From positions 78,502,659-78,566,658 of the forward strand of contig CM049313.1 of assembly GCA_026874595.1 (NCBI GenBank): a DNA stretch of 64,000 bases. The letters run 5' to 3'. The notes beneath the pieces were generated by a model. That model did no database searches and had not been told where the DNA came from. It saw only the letters and a program-made list of their open reading frames with translations. This document shows positions 37,408 through 50,272 of this stretch, in pieces. The position numbers and the translations under genes are program-made. The stretch comes from Sipunculus nudus (Eukaryota; Annelida; Sipuncula; Golfingiida; Sipunculidae). Every line of letters starts with the position of its first letter. Position 1 is the first letter of the stretch.

Positions 37408-39998
37408 AGCTCAGCTGACTATAAGTCATCTGAGCTATAGTCGTGGTCCATTGTCCGTCGTCCGTCTGTCCGTCCGTCCGTCCGTCCGTAGATGTGGCAC
37501 GTTTTGAAACCGTAAGACCTAGGAATCCAAAATTCGGCATAATGTTTGATGTCCCCAAGATCTCCTACCAAGGTGAAAACTGGGTCTTTGCAACTTCGTT
37601 CCTTTGAGAAATTAAGGAAAAACCTCAATTTTTTATTAAAAACCTATTTTCACACTTCAGGACTGCTTAATATCAAAACCACTCATCTGTTTTTCCTCAT
37701 ATTTACCATAAATATTCCTCTATATAGTTCCTATGTACATGCCAGAAATTATGTCTGTATTATTTAATTTAAAAAAGTTATGGGCCCAAACATAATGCAT
37801 TTTGTAAAAAATCAGGAAAGATATTTGATCACTTAACACAAAAAATGTTAAAGCTATCGACCTTTTTTCCAGTAATATAACTTTAATTAATCAAAATTAA
37901 ATTGTATACCCAAAATTAGATGAAAATCTTTTAAATTTTCTAAAATATTAATAAAAATAAAAAATCGGTACCTTAAATTTTGCCCAACTTTGACCATGGC
38001 ACGTTTTTTTCCTGTAAGTACTGTGGATTTAATTTTCACAGCATGTTTTTGTTAGCATTTCAACTGTTAACACCAAAAATTTGAAACCAGTTGATCAAAA
38101 ACTGTAGATTTTAATAAGTTTTCAAGCACCATGTAACATATTGTTTACATCAAGCTAGTGTTATGCAGTTTGCAAGAGCTCAGCTCCCCAGCTTCAGCTC
38201 TTAGTTCCTTAAATTCGGCATACAGTTAGATGTCTCCAAAATCCCCTACCATGCCAAGAATTTGGTCACTAGGACTTAATACCTTCGAGATATTAATGAA
38301 AAACTTCATTTTTCCATTAAAAACCCATTGTTACACTTCAAGACTGCCTAATATCAAAACCACTGATCTGACTTTAATCATAAATAATATACAAATTTTT
38401 CATTCTCTATGCACATGCCAGAATGATGTCAGTATTGTGTAATTGTTTTAAGTTATGGGCCCAAACTTATTGCACTTTGTAAAAAATCAAGAAATATATT
38501 TACTCCCTTAACAAGGGCATTGCTTAAGCTAGAGATTTTTTTGTCAGGGATGTAACATTATTTAATCAAGATTCAATTGAATACCCAAAATTAGTTCTGA
38601 ATTTTATTAATATACATATAAAATTAGTACCTTAAATTTTGCCCAACTGTGACCATGGCACGTTTGTGTCCTGTGAGCACTGTTGATATAATTTTCATAT
38701 CATGCACACATTAGGATTTCAGCTTTTTAGTTTAGAAAGCTGAAAGAAATTGGCCAAAAATTGTAGCTTTTATTAATGTTTTTCATGAGACCCTGTCAGA
38801 CTTTGGCTCTCTCCAGCCCCTCTTGAGTCACCTGTATGTTGACCTTGTTGACCTTTCATCAAATTATGCACGCTTGAGGCGAGGCATACAGGAATCCAGG
38901 CAGCTTATGGCCAGCCACAGTTGATCCAGGTGTCCAACCCAACTCATCTAGTAGTTTTAACCAACAACATAACAATAAACAATAAATTAATAAATTTTTA
39001 TTGGTTTTTAATAACAAATTAAAGAAAAATAGAAAAGGAATTTGTTAGTTTATAATAACAGGAAATTAACTTGCAGTCACTGATGATATAAGAATCTTGT
39101 ATCGATGGGTAGAATGTCACATATTCCAAATAACACCATGCAGTCACCTATGGCATTTTTCAGTTCAATTTTAATGATAAAGAAGTAAATCATATTATTC
39201 ATTACTAATCATTAGGGATCATATGAAGGAAATTAATGATAGACAAAGATGCAGTTGATAATATTAATCTAGATTCCTACTGTGTCTAGTGTGTACATTG
39301 AGGTGAAATTAGTCCAAAATGAATATATTACATTTTTTTTTAAATATAAATAAAAGCAATAAAACCAGGTACTTATGATCATTATTTAAATGTGTGAATT
39401 TTGTATATTCTGGATTCTCAACATCATTGGTTGGTGAAACTGAATAAATACCAGACATGGTGTGAATACTTTGTAATTGTATTTAAATACGAATATGATT
39501 ATGTACTCCATTATATGTTTCTTGCATAAAGAATAGGAATTCAGGTAAAAATGAAAGTATATGAATACTCGTGCAAATACTTTCAAAATGTATTCATGAA
39601 TATATTCTTTAATATTATTTTAATAATCATATCAGTTATATTTCATTTAAAAAAATCATATGATTCTCTTATTATTTTTTATAAAAATTATATTTGGGAC
39701 AATATTTGTAATTTTTTTTAATAAATAGTTAAACTCTTATATTATATGTTCTGCTTATAAGTTATATGGCCAAGTCAAAATCTGTGTGACAATAGTACTC
39801 CATTTGTTTATAAAATAAATGAAATCAATCCTCTTCCCTGTCTCCAAAGGTACTATCAAAATCATACATAAGCTAAACAACAACAACTCATAATACAGCT
39901 TATATTTATTACCACACAAAACCAGCATGTGCCTCATTTCTCAATAATATTTTTTTATCATATATAACAGCTGAGCGTCGTGACCCATAGGTCCCTTG
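37408..39998 (+). mobile_element. Family C Helentron-like element (HINE), complete copy
   Basis: Starts after TT with AGCTCAGCTGACTATAAG, which folds with TCATCTGAGCT. The 3' end has CAGCTGAGC (39968-39976, the inverse of GCTCAGCTG at the 5' end), a GACCCATAGGTC hairpin, then CTTG (39995-39998) and TT. A (TCCG)n tract follows the 5' end (37467-37489). Two related internal units of about 600 bp span about 37500-38060 and 38200-38770; the remainder is very AT-rich. No Helitron replicase ORF; non-autonomous. Confidence 0.68.
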
Positions 39999-40140
39999 TT
40001 TACAATTGTGATGGTTCAATCACAGCCCTATGAAGTAAATTAAAATAAAACCACCTCCGTTAAATAAACTTTTAAATTGTGTTTTAATTGTGGCCCAAAT
40101 ATCTGAACATGAACAAGTAGAGCCTGATCAACCTGTTTTT
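39999..40140. other. Spacer between two family C elements
   Basis: Only 142 bp of ordinary intron separates the 3' end of one family C element from the 5' end of the next, in the same orientation. Confidence 0.6.
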
Positions 40141-40211
40141 AGCTCAGCTGACTTTCAGTCATGCTGGGCTATAGCGATGGGTCTTTGTCCATCGTCCTTC
40201 CGTCTGTCCGT

Positions 40212-40234
40212 CCGGCCGGCCGGCCGGCCGGCCG
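40212..40234. repeat. (CCGG)n tract
   Basis: About five CCGG units inside a TCCG repeat near the 5' end of a family C element. Self-complementary and CpG-rich in AT-rich surroundings. The other family C copies have (TCCG)n or (TCTG)n at the same position. Confidence 0.9.
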
Positions 40235-41232
40235 TCCGTCCGTTAGCAGGGCACAAATCGTAACCGTAGGGGCTAGGGCCATGAACCCTATGCAGTCTTA
40301 GAGGTTATAAAAAGATCTCCTTGCAAACCTGAAATTAGGTCACTGTGACCTATATTCTCGAAGTTATGGGGTGTGTTTGCACCCCCCAGAAATAACTCTT
40401 TGAGACAAAATTTTCATCCCAAACCTTCCATCTTTCACATACAGCTCACCTACCAACAGGGGAAGAACCATAATTTTTTTTAGGTCAAAAGGTCAAAGGT
40501 CAAGGTCACAGGAGCCTCTTCTTTGAAAAGCCTGTGGATGCATTTTTAGCCAAACCTTTCATCCCAATTCTTTGATCTTTCACATATAGCTCACCTACTA
40601 AGTTGGAGAAGAATCCTATAGATTTTGAGGTCACAAGGTCAAAGGTCAGGGTCACAGGATCCACTTCTTTGAAAAGGTTGTGGACACATTTCAAGCTAGA
40701 CTTTTCATTCCAAACCTTTCAGCACTGATATGGCTTCTCTGCCAACAGGGGAAAAGACCTGTTGATTTTGAGGTCAAAGGTCAAGTTCACAGCACCCACT
40801 TCTTGCATGGAGTAATTTTCAGGCAAACTTTTCAATCTGTACCTTCCATCTGTCATATATGGCTTACCTACCAATAAGGGAAGAAGCCTATTGATGTTGA
40901 GGTCAAAAAGTCAAAGGTCAAGGTCACAATATTTAATTGTTCTAAATGCTTGTTAGCATATTTCAAGTGTAACTGTTCAACCCAAACCTTCAGTCTTTCA
41001 CATATGCCACATCTATGCATCACTCAGTTTGACTCAAACTTCATATTTATGGGTCTTTTTGCTTGAATAAATAACTTATTGATTTTTGGGTCAGCTGGTC
41101 AGCAGGTTAAAGGTTGCAGGTCAAAGTTATTCACCCATTGGTTGCCAAGTAATTACACCAGATTTAAGTAGTTTGTAGTTACCCATCATTTAGAAAAAAT
41201 CCAGTTGATATGTGGGCAAAAGGCCAAGGTCA

Positions 41233-41300
41233 TAGGTCAGTGATGTTCACAATTACTTATTTTATAGGTCAGTGATGTTCACAATTACTTATTTTATAGA
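41233..41300. repeat. 32-bp direct duplication
   Basis: AGGTCAGTGATGTTCACAAT plus TACTTATTTTAT occurs twice in tandem, identical apart from the edge. Recent local duplication. Confidence 0.85.
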
Positions 41301-42299
41301 CCATCTCTATTTTTCTTGTATATATAACCATCCCACCCCAGCTGGTAATCTCCCTGTGTGGCTGTAATTGTGAGTGACACTGGTGACATATGACTCCCTT
41401 TTGTTTCAGCCTATTAAGTGATAAGGATCAGTGATAAGTACCTCGTTACTTCATAACAAAAATACTGTTGTCTGAATGCTTCAGCCAGGCATTAAGACTA
41501 TGAGAGTATAGTATTAAGGTTAAGCTACTGATTTATAAGATGATGGGAACATTTTGCAGTTTATTTTATGGAATCCTAGCAATAAACATAGTTTCCTAGA
41601 TATCTGAATATTTTAATATATATCACCACATATAAAAGCAAGTGTTTGTTCTCATAATATGTGGATGTGTACCTTGATTTAGGATGGCTTTTTGTTTTAT
41701 TTCAAGACCCTTAGTCATGCTTTCTGCATTTCTTTTCTTTCAGGTTTGGCAGTTTAGTTACCCTGCTGACCCCATTGAAAAGCAGAGTGATAATAAAAAA
41801 TATTGGACTTACACTTTTTACAATTGCATATTTATAAATCTGATATGAGCGCCTGGACATGCCTTTTGAATTATTTTGGGCATTCATTACTGGATAATTT
41901 GCCCCAAGTTTGGTCTCTTATTGGAGAATGTGGAATATCAAATGTCATACTTGTCAGAAATCCATTATGTCTGCCAGTTAGCCACCTTAGAAATTATTTC
42001 TTCAGTGCAGTTTCAGTAATTTTTCTTTAATGTTTGGTCCGATTTAGAGAATGTTTGTTGTCTGATTTCAGACTTGTCAAAAGTCCAATATGGCCACCAG
42101 GCAACCATCTTTTAATTCCTTTTGATCATATTATCTCAAGAACAGTTAAAGTGAATGCAGTTGGATGTATATTTATGTAATCTTGTAAAGGATTGGGTCA
42201 AATATTTCTGAATAAATATTACCATCATTTATAAAAGTGCAATACAGTTGGCTTGTATTGAATAAAAATTCATACAGAAGCACCTGTTTCTCAATAATT

Positions 42300-43631
42300 G
42301 CATCCGCCAAAACAGAGTTTTGCGGATACTAGGTTTTCAGCTGCACGCCGCTGTCGCCGCGTAGGTGTCCGGAGAACTCCTCCATAACCGTTGGGCAGAA
42401 TTTTACGAAAACCGGGGATTATGTTCAGTTCACATGTGAACTGCTGCACCCCAATTTTGTTTTGACCTCTGACCTTTCTTCTACACTCTGCGTCAGTTTG
42501 TGTGTCTGTTTCCACACATAAACCAACATATCTCTGGAACCGTTTGACCGATCAGGAAATTTTTTGCACAAATGTAGCCCTTGGAGAGCTGTTTAACATA
42601 CAAAAAATGGTGGCGCCACCAACCATGTTTGCACAGTGTCCATCTGTTTGTATGCCTTGGGTTAAAATCACTCATATCTCCGCAGTGGTTTGACTAATTC
42701 ACCTGAAATTCAGCATGCGTATACAAATATAGCCCTGGGATAGCTTTATAACATATACAACAAAAGGTGGCGCCACCTGCAACCATGTTTGCACAGTGTC
42801 CATTTGTTCATCTGCCTGGGGTTAAAATCACTCATATCTCTGCAGTGGTTTGACTAATTCACCTAAAATTAGTCATGCGTATACATCCTAGACAGCTTTT
42901 CTGATTTTATGACAGGTGGCGCCACCTACATTAACGTTTACGCTGCAGACATCCAAGCTCATATCTCGGGAACCGTTTGACCGATTGAGCCAAAATTTTG
43001 CATGTGTATAGATCTCACATAGCTCTGTATCATACGCAAAACTGGTGGCGCCACCTGCAGCCATTTTTGCACAGCTCCCGTCTATTTGTCTGCCATGGGA
43101 TAAAATCACTCATATCTCTGCAGTGGTTTGACATATCTGCCTAAAATTTTGCAGATTTATACATCCCCGACAGCTCTCTTGATTTTATGACAGGTGGCGC
43201 CACCTACATTCTACATTTATGCAGCAGATATCCAAGCTCATATCTTGGGAACCATTTGACCGATTGGGCCAAAGTTTTGCATGTGTATAGTTCTCACATA
43301 GCTCTTTATCATACGCAAAACTGGTGGCACCACCTGCAGCCATTTTTGCACAGCGTCCATCTGTTTGTCTGCCAAGGGCACAAATCACTCATATACATGT
43401 AGTGGTTTGACTTATCTGCCTTAAATTTTGCATAAGTATACAACTTGGACAGCTTTCTGGATTTTGTGGTAGGTGGCGCAACCTACATACACATTTCGGC
43501 TGCAGACATCCATGCTAATATGCAACACTTCACTCTATTTCCCCTGGCCACTCAATCCATGCCTCACTTCACCAGTTCCACTCTGATTTAGGCGGATATA
43601 CGTAGTCGCTTGTCGACTACCCGTATACTAG
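42300..43631 (+). mobile_element. Family B Helentron-like element (HINE), copy 2, nested
   Basis: Flanked by TT on both sides. The 5' hairpin starts GCATCCGCCAAAAC and closes GTTTTGCGGATAC (to 42329). GGCGGAT at 43591-43597 is the inverted copy of ATCCGCC at the 5' end. The 3' hairpin GTAGTCG-cttgt-CGACTAC (43602-43620) is followed by CCGTATACTAG and TT. Interior units of about 280 bp match copy 1 and contain GGTGGCGCCACC at about 42609, 42767, 42915, 43045 and 43193. Confidence 0.72.
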
Positions 43632-43949
43632 TTCTGGCATGTATTTCCTTGATTTTTGCTATATATTTTGATCTTTTATTTGCCCTTTGTGAAGTTCCTT
43701 ATGAGACTGACAGGTTTCAAGCAAGCTGTTGGAATAGTTCCTGATAGCTTAACAATCATGCATTTTCCTCAGACCATCAATTCACTGTGTTTTAACCAGA
43801 CATAGGTGATATATATTTCTGTTGTCATAGAAAATTTTCAACAAATTGCCAAATTGGTTCTTCAAAATTTGACTGGAAGTTGTGAATCTCAGTCCATGAT
43901 GTCACAGGTCATGCATGGCAGCTGAGCGTCATGACCCATGGGTCACTTG

Positions 43950-44359
43950 TTTTTTATGGAACAGTGGTTGAGCATGCAGGAAGAGTTTGTTTTGAGGCAA
44001 CTTTAACATATTACATCTGAAGTGACTCCTGCTACAGTCTGTGGTTGATCCCCTGTTTTACTGTAGGATATGGAGGGTTTTTACTCAGGCTGGGATGATG
44101 TTGCTGTTGTACCATTATAGACCAGGTCAATGCTAGGAGTATCCAATCAATAATGTTGCAGTTTATCTGATAACCGAGTGTAGAAGACAGGTTGTCCACC
44201 TTGCAGTGCCGACTTAAGCTATTCTGTGACAGTAATGGATCCTTGATTTAGACTTGAAGGTGTAATCACTTGAAAGGGTTTTGATGAATACCTAAAAAAG
44301 ATGTCTGAGGCTTATTATTTTGAATATATATACTTGTAAGAATTACACTGGATATTCAT
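43950..44359. other. Intronic sequence, no gene seen
   Basis: Unassigned intron downstream of the family C element. Confidence 0.6.
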
Positions 44360-46335
44360 AATACTGTAAAAGTCCTTGCAGTAGTCGCATCCTTATTACT
44401 AGTCGCACCCTGACTTTTAGGATCCCCCTGGGGAAAAGCCGTTCAAGTTTTGTTTCAGGAAAAGTACATAATATAGGTGGCACCCAGACTTCAGAGGCGT
44501 CCCAACCATCTGATACTTATTGAATTTAAGTATCATTCCTTGTGGTGCAACCAACGTCCCTGTAGTACTAATGTGGTTTATAAACTAGAAAAACCATTTA
44601 AACATAATTTAATTGGACACCTTTCATTTGATTACATATAAAGTCGGGGTTCAATTGTCAGGCAAGATTTGTATAGTGCTGCGTCGGATAACATTTTGTG
44701 CTGTGAAACAATGTCATGATTGCCGTTTCTTACTAGGTTAAGTAATATTAGAATGCAAATATCAAGTTAAATAACTGTATTAATAAACTTAAAGAGTCTG
44801 AAACAAAATATTTTCACAATCGAGCAACTCTTTAAATTGTTAAAAGATCGTCAGAAGTATGGTGGATTCAATAGACTATGATTAGTTCGCGCACGCGTGA
44901 CGACTCCCAATCTGTCGCATAGGGCATATTTTAACTAAAGACAACTGGAGGATGGAAAGTATAATTTAGTTTGAATTTATTCACCTAATTTCTGAATGGG
45001 CTCTAAAATTGATTAAGTGACCCTTGAATTAATTGTTACAACTTACCATCAAGGGGCGGCACATGCACGGTAATACTGAAATCACTGAAATATATCAGTC
45101 GACAAGGGGATAATGAACGCTTTATTGACTGGAAAAATAAACATAATTGAATTTAAGGGTATTATATTTACTGGGACTAATGATTTTATTCTGTGGTAAT
45201 ATCTGGAAAATCCAATTTCCTTCCTTATCAGTGATTATATTCAAATGGTTTGGATGTATGGCAAACACAGCCGTGTTGAACCAGCTCAGTCATGACACCA
45301 ACGATGCCGGTTCCCGTAGAATTTAGGTACTCATGTGGCAATTTCAGTATATAAAATATATACCTGTATGGTCTTTGTTATTTCATTGTATTTAATAATG
45401 TGTCTTCATTAAAAAAAATCCACAAATATGTCAAAGCATGATTGACCATAATGCATGCGTGCCGCCATATTGTTGACCGGGCATACGATCGTCATGAAAG
45501 AGACATGGGTAAAACACATCACTCACGTGAAACGTTATAACATTGTTATCCATTATGCTTGAAAACCAAGAGATGGTGACAGTGACCTGATCGTTCGTAA
45601 TATGGGAGATTATAACTGTGGATATTAGTCACGGAAGGCTTAATTGACCTGGGGATGTAAAATTCATTGCACGGGTGACCCGGGGCTTGAACTTCTGCTA
45701 CACGACTTCAAAGGTCAGCTGGTACCCAGCGATCAACCTGCAGGCAATAGAATGCATGAAAGTGTCTGTAGTGGATCAAGTTTGAATGTAACGCAACTTT
45801 ACATGTATAAATGGATATGGAACTGCGAGCTTTTCATGATGACACACATACCCATAAAGATTAAACGGAAAGGAAATGTACATCAAAGAGAGGCAGACTG
45901 GCATATGGGTCAAATTGACTGCTGATTTAACAGTAACTCAGATCAGGAGGTGCCACTTGAAATGCGACTTGTCAGAACGGGTAGGCCTTGAACTGGGCAA
46001 ATTTATAATTTGCATTTCATGTTAATAAAATGAAAATCCGTCAGTTCACAAAATATAAGGCAGGTCTTCATTAGAGATGGTTAAAGGTGAAAATATTCGG
46101 GAAAGGTTTCACAAAGCACTGGTTAAAGGTATCGCTGATTATTGCTCAACTGACGTTGTTCCATATACCGGGAAAGCTGACAGAGATGCGATAAGTACAT
46201 ATTACAAGTCGCACCCTGACTTTGCTAGAAGTTTTATGATTTTAGAATTCGATTTCCTAGTACAAGTCGCAACTTCTGCAACAACTTTTAAGGTAGTTTC
46301 AATCATGAGACCTCGGTTTGAAGAGAAGTAAAATG
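44360..46335 (+). mobile_element. Possible DNA transposon remnant
   Basis: The 17-mer AGTCGCACCCTGACTTT occurs at 44401-44417 and again at 46207-46223, and shortened variants (AGTCGCATCC, AAGTCGCAAC) occur nearby. The interval is more CpG-containing than the rest of the intron and ends with the 84-codon ORF. No terminal inverted repeat or target duplication could be fixed, so boundaries and class are uncertain. Confidence 0.35.
46077..46331 (+). CDS. Unrecognised 84-aa ORF in a repeat-like block
   Basis: Starts MVKGENIRERFHKALVKG and ends MRPRFEEK before TAA. The composition is more protein-like than other frames in the intron: charged N-terminal half and a hydrophobic segment, FMILEFDFLVQVATSATTF. 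There is no signal peptide or domain I can name. Part of the ORF (the KSHPDF region) is encoded by the 17-mer also found 1.8 kb upstream, which suggests it belongs to a mobile element, perhaps a broken transposase fragment, rather than to a host gene. Promoter, splice sites and polyadenylation signal are not evident. It could be a chance frame. Confidence 0.25.
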   Translation: MVKGENIRERFHKALVKGIADYCSTDVVPYTGKADRDAISTYYKSHPDFARSFMILEFDFLVQVATSATTFKVVSIMRPRFEEK

Positions 46336-47884
46336 TAAGATGGAATTATTCTTTCAGTTAAATTCTCCTGTGTAACAGTGGATCTGAAATATTATTTAAC
46401 ACTGAGCATGGACCAGTAAGATTTAACTATCAGTATTGTATTATTGTGTAATAAGGGGAAATTGTGTTTTAAAATAAAATGTGCACTTATTGGAAATATG
46501 TTGTTATATTTATACACACTGTGAATCATTGTGGAAATGACGTTGTCTGAACACAGTGGAAACCAATTGGAAAATGATGAACAAATGGAAAACATACAAT
46601 TCTTTATACAGAGAAATATATGAATTTCACTGTGGACCAATCCCTGCACAGATCTAATAAGTATATCCTGGAATAAACCAAATGATAAAAGTTTCTCATT
46701 AACCTAAGATGGTGGGTATAACCCCTTTGTTGTGGAAAAAGAAGGGGAAATGTATCTCATGCTCAACCTTATGATTGTGTTTTTCTTCCATGTAAAGTGT
46801 ACAGCATATATTTGTATCAATGGTGGAATATCATTTCCACTCCATATAAAATCAGCCTTCATATAGAATAACCTGAAATATGTATGAATATCTTAACCAA
46901 CAAATGCAAAGAGCTACTTAATGACTTAATTAATATCCCAACTGCTAGAGCAGACACCCTAGAATTTAAGTACTAAGTAAAGCCAGTGTCTCACTGGGCT
47001 GTGACTGTTGACAACTACATAATTTGCTAACAATATTAGCAAGGGACTTTCCAGAAAAATCTCGAAACATTCACAGGGGTTCTCAATTTCCAGACATGAG
47101 TTGCAGGGCCTCGCACCTATGTCACTGGAATTTGGAACTTGTTCCAAAAATTTGTGTGACAAATTTTCTCTTAAAATTGCCACAGAGTTGTTGTGGTAAG
47201 GATGAACCTGTCTCAAACACTTGTCAGTTTTGTTTCCATGAGTCAGAAAGTGTGAGAAATGTGAGACATTTTATGAGGGGTTGGTAACCTGTGAACTAAA
47301 TAGTGCCTGATAGGAGACAAAAATAGGAATCAGATATACATCATTACATGTCATACATCAGTCGCAAGTTAAAAATATTTGATTGTGTAGATGTTGTGTA
47401 AGAATCATGTGACATGTATGCTAACTCACTGGGGGTTCAGGTGAATTTTGTGCATATGTTGTAAGTACCAATTCAGTGTGATTTGAAGTGAAACTTTTGC
47501 TTATTTGCTTATTTTCTCACAATTTTTTATCTCCAACTAGTTGCCAACAGTCAATGCCTGGTGAGATTCTGGCTCAAGAGATCTTGATGATATTCCCAGT
47601 AGAGATAACCTGGTTCTTCGGTCTATCATGTATTCTGTCAGTGTATAAATTATAAACATCAGCATAGTTGTATTTCCTGGTATATATCTGATGAGACAGG
47701 GTAAGTCACTGTCTGAAGGAATCTATTGATTTGTGATCCATGGATAGCCTGAGCAGAAGTAGCATTGTTTGGCTATGTGAACATCCCCTGTAGAGGATGA
47801 TAAATGTGTGATTAAAACTCATCTTCACCAGACCTGGCACGGGCTTGGTGAACATGTCACTGTTGATATTTGGACCATCCTTAC
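46336..47884. other. Intronic sequence, no gene seen
   Basis: AT-rich intron. Overlapping frames on opposite strands at 46959-47287 have no recognisable features. Confidence 0.55.
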
Positions 47885-48045
47885 AAGACCTCTGGCAGAG
47901 CTGGGGGCGACTGGGAGGACCGGTAAAGCCCAGTCAACCACAGAATAAGCTCCATCCCGTGTCTGTTCATTATTGATCTGTGCTGCTTTTGTTTCAGCGG
48001 AGGCCATCTTTAAGAGGAACTCATCCATCTGTTGTTTCTTACAAC
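47885..48045 (-). CDS. Candidate minus-strand exon, unidentified
   Basis: On the minus strand a pyrimidine-rich acceptor (TTGTTCTTCATGTCAG) precedes 161 bp open throughout, followed by a donor CTT-GTAAGG. It would encode 53 residues starting CKKQQMDEFLLKMASAETK, continuing AAQINNEQTRDGAYSVVDW and ending PVLPVAPSSARGL. The codon pattern and amphipathic N-terminal half look coding, but I recognise no family, and no partner exon was found. It could be an exon of a gene nested in the endophilin intron, a gene fragment carried by a repeat, or chance. On the + strand an acceptor-like TTTGTTTCAG lies in the same interval. Confidence 0.3.
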
Positions 48046-50272
48046 CTGACATGAAGAACAATTAATTAATGGAAGGATTTGGTACTATGAGTTACAGGGT
48101 TGCTTATTACCCACACATACGTTTGTTTAGTGAAACAATAGCATTTTAACAAAGTGACAAGACTGTCACATATAGAAGATGTCAGGGTATTAAATCTACA
48201 AGGTCCAAGTACAACTTACCAGTTTCTTTATCAACTGAATAGAATAATAGAGAATTTATCTCCAAAGATTTATACTAGAGGCCAATCATGATCTGAATTA
48301 CAAGACCATATGTAAGTGTAAAATATATGAATCTGATATATCATTGTTTAGGCTCTGTTGGTGGTGATGAACATCATCTTTGCATCATAATGATCTGAAT
48401 TACAAGACCATATGTAAGTGTAAAATATATGAATCTGATATATCATTGTTTAGGCTCTGTTGGTGGTGATGAACATCATCTTTGCATCATTACAGCTCCT
48501 TCCTCCAGTAATTTTGTTTAAATGGCTTGAGGTCACATGACTATCCTGACAGCAGTAGTCATCTGTGACTGGACATCTGCTCATCTGGTATTCAGATAGT
48601 AGCTGTGGTGGTACCCTTTATTGGTACCAAATTATTTCCTGGATCTATAAATTCTAAGTGTTTTTATCTATTAAAAAAAAACACTTTTTAATTACTTTGC
48701 TTCACTGAAAGACAGTTTAATTAAAAAGATTTGTACATTTAAAAAAATCATCAGCTTCTAATACTTCATAAAGTCAGGTCCAGAAAAAAACCTCCTTGGA
48801 CTCTAGAAAGAAAGTCACCAGCACATAATTTTTGCCAACTGTCGGCCAAAGTACTCATTTTACCATTGAAGGGAACAGCTGAAAATTACTATTCCATGGA
48901 TAGGTAAATTGTAGTACAGACTTTAAAAGTACTACCAGAACATAAGTGTGAAAATTGTGTGTCACCTTTATTTTCCATAAAAATGGAAACATTACTAAAT
49001 ACAAAGGGATATGTATTAAATTGATCAGTAGATTTCATGATCTGTATCGATAGAACATCTTTTTAAAAGTAAAGCAGGAATTAATAATTACATGACAGAT
49101 AACAAGTCTGATAAAGAGAGAAATGAGACTTCGTGCTGTTTTTGTGCACATCCTATTCTGATGTTACTTGATATTAAAATTAGTCACCACAGATAAGTAA
49201 ATGAAACTGGTACATGGTTTAGGTTCTTTCATCAAAGATTAACAAATAGGCTTGCATGATTGTAAAATGTAATAATGTATTCTCTGTGATGGCTGCCCCA
49301 GCATCTGCATTGTGATATTGAAGCAGATATAAAACTCTCTGTTATGCTTAAAATAGATTGGGCACCAAGGATCCCCATGAGTAAACATATTGACCATAAT
49401 GGGTTTGACTGTTTACTGTTTCTGTAATTATGGTGACCATTTTTAGATATCTCCCATATACTCCTTGATACTCATTTAGTTTTGACATTATGAGTATTTT
49501 TGTCCAGGGAAAAAGAATGAGTGGAGGTGAAGTGTATGCCCCTTGTTTTACTGAGATCTAGCTGTATATGTTACATCTTGTGGCTTATTGATTTTAATCA
49601 ACATTGTTATCATCATTTCCTTTACAAAAACCACCAGATACTACATACTTTGTAACCATGCTTATGTACTCATAATAAGCTTAATGTAAATATAAGACTT
49701 TTCATAACAGGCTTGCATTTACATTTATCACACAGTTTGAACCATTCTACAGTTTACTACAGTTTTTAATGTTTAGTTAAGCTGTTCAGTACAATGCTGA
49801 ATTCATGTGAACTGAAATGTAACTTGGCAAATACAATAGTAGAATTAGGTTGGCTCAATCTTGTCTTTATGATCTCCTCATAATTCTTGCATAATTAGTT
49901 AAAAGCAGATTATTCCCATAATATATGGGGGCATTAGTTGTCAGTATTATTAGAAGGTATTAAGTAGGTCTGTAGCTTTGTTCATGAAACTGCAGCTTAC
50001 CAAGATCATATGAATTAAAACTCCACTGTGCTTATTAAACTCAAAACCCTTAAGCATCATCCAGTTGATATGCCATGCACTGCATGAGTGGGCATGTTTC
50101 ATAACAGATTCATTCAGCTAGGCTGTCTGCTTATTTTCATAATTCTTAAAACAATGTTCACTGTTATCCAAGTGGTGATATTGTGATACAGCTCCAGTTG
50201 TAATGATTATTAGGTCAGCTGACTGTAATTCCCTCACAAAAAGGCACAGTTAATTGAAACACAGTTTTGAGA
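48046..50272. other. Intronic sequence with a 102-bp duplication
   Basis: AT-rich intron. Apart from the tandem duplication at 48288-48490 no feature is supported. Confidence 0.6.
48288..48490. repeat. 102-bp tandem duplication
   Basis: Two adjacent, practically identical copies (48288-48389 and 48390-48490) starting ATGATCTGAATTACAAGACC. Near-identity indicates a recent event, or an assembly artefact. Confidence 0.92.

Larger units (their letters stand above)
40141..43949 (+). mobile_element. Family C element containing a nested family B element
   Basis: The 5' end AGCTCAGCTGACTTTCAG follows TTTTT. The 3' end has CAGCTGAGC (43919-43927), the perfect 12-bp palindrome GACCCATGGGTC and CTTG (43946-43949) followed by TTTTTT. 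Removing the nested family B copy (42300-43631) leaves about 2.48 kb, close to the 2.59-kb complete copy at 37408. The first part carries AGGTCAAAGGTCAAGGTCA-type blocks (about 40480-40925) and a (CCGG)n tract at 40212-40234. Confidence 0.62.
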
